DNA from: CAYVAP01 sp964521065
Lineage (GTDB): Bacteria; Bacteroidota; Bacteroidia; J057
DNA length: 9,841 bases
NCBI GenBank assembly: GCA_964521065.1
Contig: CAZFPQ010000267.1
Location: 1 to 9,841, forward strand
Direction: 5' to 3'
Positions 6,846 to 9,841 of this stretch are shown piece after piece. The translations under genes and the position numbers were made by a program. The notes beneath the pieces are model-generated. The model ran no database searches. It worked only from the letters and a program-made list of their open reading frames with translations, and was not told the DNA's origin. Positions within the stretch are counted from its first letter, which is position 1. The number at the start of each line of letters is the position of its first letter.

Positions 6846-7976
6846 TTATTTGATCAGTTGGTCTATTTTCTCAGCGGCCTTGAGTCCATGGCCAGTAATC
6901 ACTGAGACGATGTCCTCATCGAGCGTGGCATGCTGACTGAGGTACTGGCGTACTCCAGCCACTACGGCTGCAGAGGTGGGCTCTAAATAGAAGCCTTTCT
7001 GAAGCATGGTTTTTAGCGCGGAGGTGATTTCTTCCTCGGTGACGGCGAGGAACCTACCCTGTGTATTCTTTACGTACTCGATCATTTGGGGAGCGCGACG
7101 GGGAATCGCAATTGCAATCCCTTCTGCCACCGTTTTTTGAGTAAGAACTGTTGTGATTTGGGATAGCCCTTGGGCAAAGGCATGAAAAAGAGGGGCGCAG
7201 TTTTCCGCCTGTATCCCAATCAACTTCGGCATCTTAGATATTACCCCTGCATTCTTGAGTTCTACCAAGCCCAAATAGACTCCTAGCAACAGGGTCCCAT
7301 TTCCTGCAGGAAGAATCAAGGTATCTGGCGCCTGCCAACTCCGCTGCTCCATGACCTCGTATATGAAGGTCTTGGTACCATGAAAAAACCAGGGTTGCCA
7401 AACATGGCTGGCGTAGAAGCGATCTTCGGCTGCGACCATAGCGGCTTGGGCCGTGTCTTCTCGGCTACCTGGCACAAGCGTCACCTTTGCCCCTACGGCT
7501 TTGATCTGCAGGAGCTTAGCGGGAGAGGTACTTGCCGGCACAAAGATTTCACAGTCCATCCCCGCCAAGGCGGCATAATGAGCGATGGCGCATCCTGCGT
7601 TACCGGAAGAGTCCTGCACCATAGATTTTACCCCTAATTGCCGGGCATAACTGACCAACAGGGTAGCTCCGCGGTCCTTATAAGATCCAGATGGAAAAAG
7701 GTAATCCAATTTCATCTCCACGCGTCTTCCATCTAGGTCTACCTTGACTAAAGGAGTAAGTCCTTCATTCATGCTCACAGGTACAGTCTTGGGGTCCAAG
7801 GGCAGCACTTGTCGATATCTCCACATGCTAAAATCCTGGCTCACAATGTCTTTAGGATCAAAGCTGGGCGAATAGCTTAAGTCTAACAACTGTCCATCTT
7901 CGGCTCGCCAGCGTGATTGGTCAATGGGATAGGTGTACTGGGCATCGATTGACTGAAGGCGCATATTGGTGTTCAT
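6846..7976 (-). CDS. Threonine synthase-like PLP-dependent enzyme (fold type II)
   Basis: Pyridoxal-phosphate enzyme of the threonine synthase/threonine dehydratase superfamily. Threonine synthase converts O-phosphohomoserine to threonine. From ATG 7976 it has 376 residues. Motifs (same numbering): the N-terminal segment SMWRYRQVLPL (50-60), MNEGLTPL (69-76), the PLP-lysine motif SGSYKDRGATL with Lys100, the SSGNAG loop (123-128), the phosphate-binding PAGNGTLLLG (223-232), EPTSAA (332-337) and the C-terminal TGHGLK (361-366). The YxCxxCG zinc-ribbon-like N-terminus common in this branch of threonine synthases is reduced to YTYPIDQSRWRAEDGQLLDL without cysteines, and EGGTPL appears as NEGLTPL. 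It may therefore be a paralogue with another amino-acid substrate. A TTG at 7985 and ATG 7964 are alternative starts. No other threonine-pathway gene is adjacent. Confidence 0.88.
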   Translation of the reverse strand: MNTNMRLQSIDAQYTYPIDQSRWRAEDGQLLDLSYSPSFDPKDIVSQDFSMWRYRQVLPLDPKTVPVSMNEGLTPLVKVDLDGRRVEMKLDYLFPSGSYKDRGATLLVSYARQLGVKSMVQDSSGNAGCAIAHYAALAGMDCEIFVPASTSPAKLLQIKAVGAKVTLVPGSREDTAQAAMVAAEDRFYASHVWQPWFFHGTKTFIYEVMEQRSWQAPDTLILPAGNGTLLLGVYLGLVELKNAGVISKMPKLIGIQAENCAPLFHAFAQGLSQITTVLTQKTVAEGIAIAIPRRAPQMIEYVKNTQGRFLAVTEEEITSALKTMLQKGFYLEPTSAAVVAGVRQYLSQHATLDEDIVSVITGHGLKAAEKIDQLIK

Positions 7977-8047
7977 TGAGGTCAATAAGCAGCGACAATT
8001 GCTGTCTTGTATTTAAGCAGTTTTTTTGTGTAATTTTAAAGATACGG

Positions 8048-8103
8048 CCCAAATATTCTGGTTTTGGTGATGCTGCGGAAACATTGTCTTAAACATATTT
8101 GGG
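8048..8103. repeat. 9-bp inverted repeat between divergent PLP-enzyme and recQ genes
   Basis: CCCAAATAT (8048-8056) and ATATTTGGG (8095-8103) are perfect inverted copies 38 bp apart. Read outward, each contains ATATTTG, similar to the Bacteroidota -7 box TAnnTTTG, and lies about 40-70 bp before its gene. It could be paired promoter elements or an operator; neither is demonstrated and no clear -33 box accompanies them. Confidence 0.4.
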
Positions 8104-8142
8104 TATTATTCGGGAATTGGTAAAAACTACAAAAAATACCCA
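8100..8142 (+). promoter_or_regulatory. Possible leader hairpin just before the recQ start
   Basis: TGGGTATT (8100-8107) and AATACCCA (8135-8142) form a perfect 8-bp stem with a 27-nt loop ending 1 nt before the GTG start at 8144. Its 5' arm overlaps the right half (8095-8103) of the larger inverted repeat, so the two pairings are mutually exclusive in RNA. A role in limiting recQ translation is possible but unproven. Confidence 0.3.
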
Positions 8143-8143
8143 G

Positions 8144-9841
8144 GTGAATCCACGCTTAGCTGCCCAAGAATCGGAGTTGAATCAAGCCCTCAAAAAGTAC
8201 TTCGGATATGATTCATTCCGGGGAGAGCAGGAAGCTGTGATCAGAAGTGTCTTAAATTTAGAAGACACCTTTGTCATCATGCCTACCGGCGCAGGCAAAT
8301 CACTTTGCTATCAGTTACCGGCTGTCATGATGGAAGGCACAGCCTTGGTCATCTCGCCACTCATCGCCTTGATGAAAAATCAGGTGGATCAGTTACAGGC
8401 ACTGGGAATCGAGGCTGGCTTCTTGAATAGCAGCATGAACCGAGGTGATTACGAGGCTGTGAAACAGAAAGTCCTTAGTCGTCAACTAAAGTTACTCTAC
8501 GTAGCCCCTGAATCCTTAGTCAAGCAGGAATTCATTGACTTTCTAAAGCAAGCCCAGATCAGCTTCTTAGCGGTAGATGAAGCTCACTGCATCTCTGAGT
8601 GGGGACATGATTTTCGGCCAGAATACCGGAGAATCCACGAAATCGTAGGCCAACTCGGCAACGTCCCAGTGGTAGCCCTTACGGCCACTGCCACACCCAA
8701 GGTTCGCCTCGATATCAAGCACAACCTCCACATTCCTGACGCCAAGGTATACCTTACTTCTTTCAACCGCCCGAATCTCTACTACGAGATCCGACCCAAG
8801 GTCAATTTTGCCCACGCCACTACCGAGATCATTCGCTTTATCAAAGCCAATGGAGAAAAATCAGGCATCATTTACTGCCTCAGTCGCCGGCGGGTAGAAG
8901 AGATCGCCGAATTGCTCAACGTCAATGGGATCAAAGCCGTGCCTTACCACGCAGGGCTGGACGCCAATACCCGATCTCGGCACCAAGACATGTTTCTACA
9001 AGAAGACATTCATGTAGTGGTAGCCACCATTGCCTTTGGCATGGGTATCGACAAGCCTGATGTGCGCTTCGTGATCCACTTTGATGTCCCCAAAAGCATC
9101 GAGAGCTACTATCAAGAAACGGGTCGAGCCGGCCGAGATGGCTTAGAAGGTAATTGTCTGCTTTTCTATGATTTCAACGACATCGTGAAGCTAGAAAAGT
9201 TCATGAAAGACAAATCGGTCAGCGAACGTGAGTCGGGTCGCTTGCTGCTATATGAAATGGCCGCATTTTCGGAGTCAGGAGCTTGCCGCCGCAAATTGAT
9301 GCTCCATTACTTTGGCGAGACCTACGACGATAAGCAGTGCACCCAAATGTGCGACAATTGTCGCTTTCCCAAAGAGCGCTTCAACGCCCAAAAGGAGGCC
9401 AAGCAGGTGCTGGCTGCCGTGAAACAAGTGGGGGAAAAGTTTGGTCAAACTCACGTGATTGGCGTACTCCGAGGAAGCAACAACCAACAAATACACCTTT
9501 ACGAGCACGAAAAGTTGCCTATTTTTGGTCGTGGCAATGGCTACAGCGATCGGGAATGGAAATCCATATTCAGCCAGTTGATCATCAATGACTATCTGAT
9601 CAAGGATGTCAATGAGTATGGGGTGATCAAGTTGAGTGAAACCGGTAAGGCCTTCCTCAAAGAACCCCATAAAATTGAGCTAACCCGCTACCAGGATTTT
9701 GACCAGGCTAAAAAGGACGCCTCTCCGGTAGAGGATTTCAAGACTTATGACGTGGTCCTTTTTGATCAGCTTCGCAAGCTTCGCAAAAAACTGGCGGATC
9801 AAAAGAAAATTCCTCCCTACGTCATCTTCCAAGAAACTTCC
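8144..9841 (+). CDS. recQ: ATP-dependent DNA helicase RecQ (3' end outside window)
   Basis: RecQ unwinds DNA 3' to 5' in recombination and replication-fork repair. The 566 residues seen contain the conserved RecQ start (KKYFGYDSFRGEQEAVI), motif I MPTGAGKS (Lys52), motif II DEAH (145-148) followed by CISEWGHDFRPEY, motif III LTATAT, FNRPNLYYE, and motif VI with QETGRAGRDG. The zinc-binding subdomain of the RQC region follows with Cys381, Cys399, Cys403 and Cys406; the C-X17-C-X3-C-X2-C spacing is one residue longer in two gaps than in E. coli RecQ. A winged-helix segment follows (about 420-520), then DVVLFDQLRKLRKKLA, the start of an HRDC domain, before the window ends. No in-frame ATG exists between the upstream stop (8090-8092) and motif I. 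GTG 8144 is the best start; TTG 8117 or 8099 would add 9 or 15 residues. No frameshift or missing motif is seen. Confidence 0.96.
   Translation, partial: MNPRLAAQESELNQALKKYFGYDSFRGEQEAVIRSVLNLEDTFVIMPTGAGKSLCYQLPAVMMEGTALVISPLIALMKNQVDQLQALGIEAGFLNSSMNRGDYEAVKQKVLSRQLKLLYVAPESLVKQEFIDFLKQAQISFLAVDEAHCISEWGHDFRPEYRRIHEIVGQLGNVPVVALTATATPKVRLDIKHNLHIPDAKVYLTSFNRPNLYYEIRPKVNFAHATTEIIRFIKANGEKSGIIYCLSRRRVEEIAELLNVNGIKAVPYHAGLDANTRSRHQDMFLQEDIHVVVATIAFGMGIDKPDVRFVIHFDVPKSIESYYQETGRAGRDGLEGNCLLFYDFNDIVKLEKFMKDKSVSERESGRLLLYEMAAFSESGACRRKLMLHYFGETYDDKQCTQMCDNCRFPKERFNAQKEAKQVLAAVKQVGEKFGQTHVIGVLRGSNNQQIHLYEHEKLPIFGRGNGYSDREWKSIFSQLIINDYLIKDVNEYGVIKLSETGKAFLKEPHKIELTRYQDFDQAKKDASPVEDFKTYDVVLFDQLRKLRKKLADQKKIPPYVIFQETS

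Noticed and set aside
9275..9670. Minus-strand 131-residue reading frame inside recQ
   Set aside because: It is antisense to well-conserved RecQ zinc and winged-helix sequence, so it is a shadow frame.

Overview
The window looks like chromosomal DNA from a Bacteroidota member (Cytophagia/Saprospiria-like). The evidence is the character of the SMC, RecQ and threonine-synthase-like proteins, the A-rich sequence with little Shine-Dalgarno signal before start codons, and exported proteins whose signal peptides end in LRAQ or LGQ. I cannot fix the genus. No rRNA, tRNA, CRISPR array, insertion sequence or phage gene is visible. Both edges cut through genes.

Layout: 1-2319 (+) is the C-terminal two thirds of the chromosome-condensation ATPase SMC. 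It converges on a minus-strand block. Read 5' to 3' on the minus strand, that block is an exported SRPBCC (START-like) protein (5392-4829), a YCII/DGPF protein (4822-4478) and an ECF sigma factor with a long C-terminal DUF6596/TPR-like extension, of the ECF42 type (4481-3237). It is followed by an uncharacterised exported protein gene broken by a frameshift (3113-2447). The first three genes are packed tightly (6-nt gap, then a 4-nt ATGA overlap) and form a clear operon. Upstream of the operon is TGTCCA-N17-CGTC, which fits an ECF-type promoter and suggests that the sigma factor drives its own operon.

A divergent 316-bp intergenic region separates this operon from a short-chain dehydrogenase (5709-6680, +). 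That gene converges on a PLP-dependent threonine-synthase-like enzyme (7976-6846, -). The 165-bp gap between them holds an 8-bp tandem repeat array, an 18-bp inverted repeat and a degenerate 9-bp tandem repeat. Divergent from the PLP enzyme, the DNA helicase gene recQ (8144 onward, +) has no usable ATG and runs off the right edge near the start of its HRDC domain. The recQ/PLP-enzyme intergenic region contains nested inverted repeats.

The most interesting unit is the ECF42-type operon, in which a soluble sigma factor with a fused TPR-like sensor-like domain is co-expressed with a DGPF protein and an exported START-like protein. No recognisable anti-sigma factor is encoded in the window. The remaining genes are housekeeping or metabolic genes with no obvious functional link to it.
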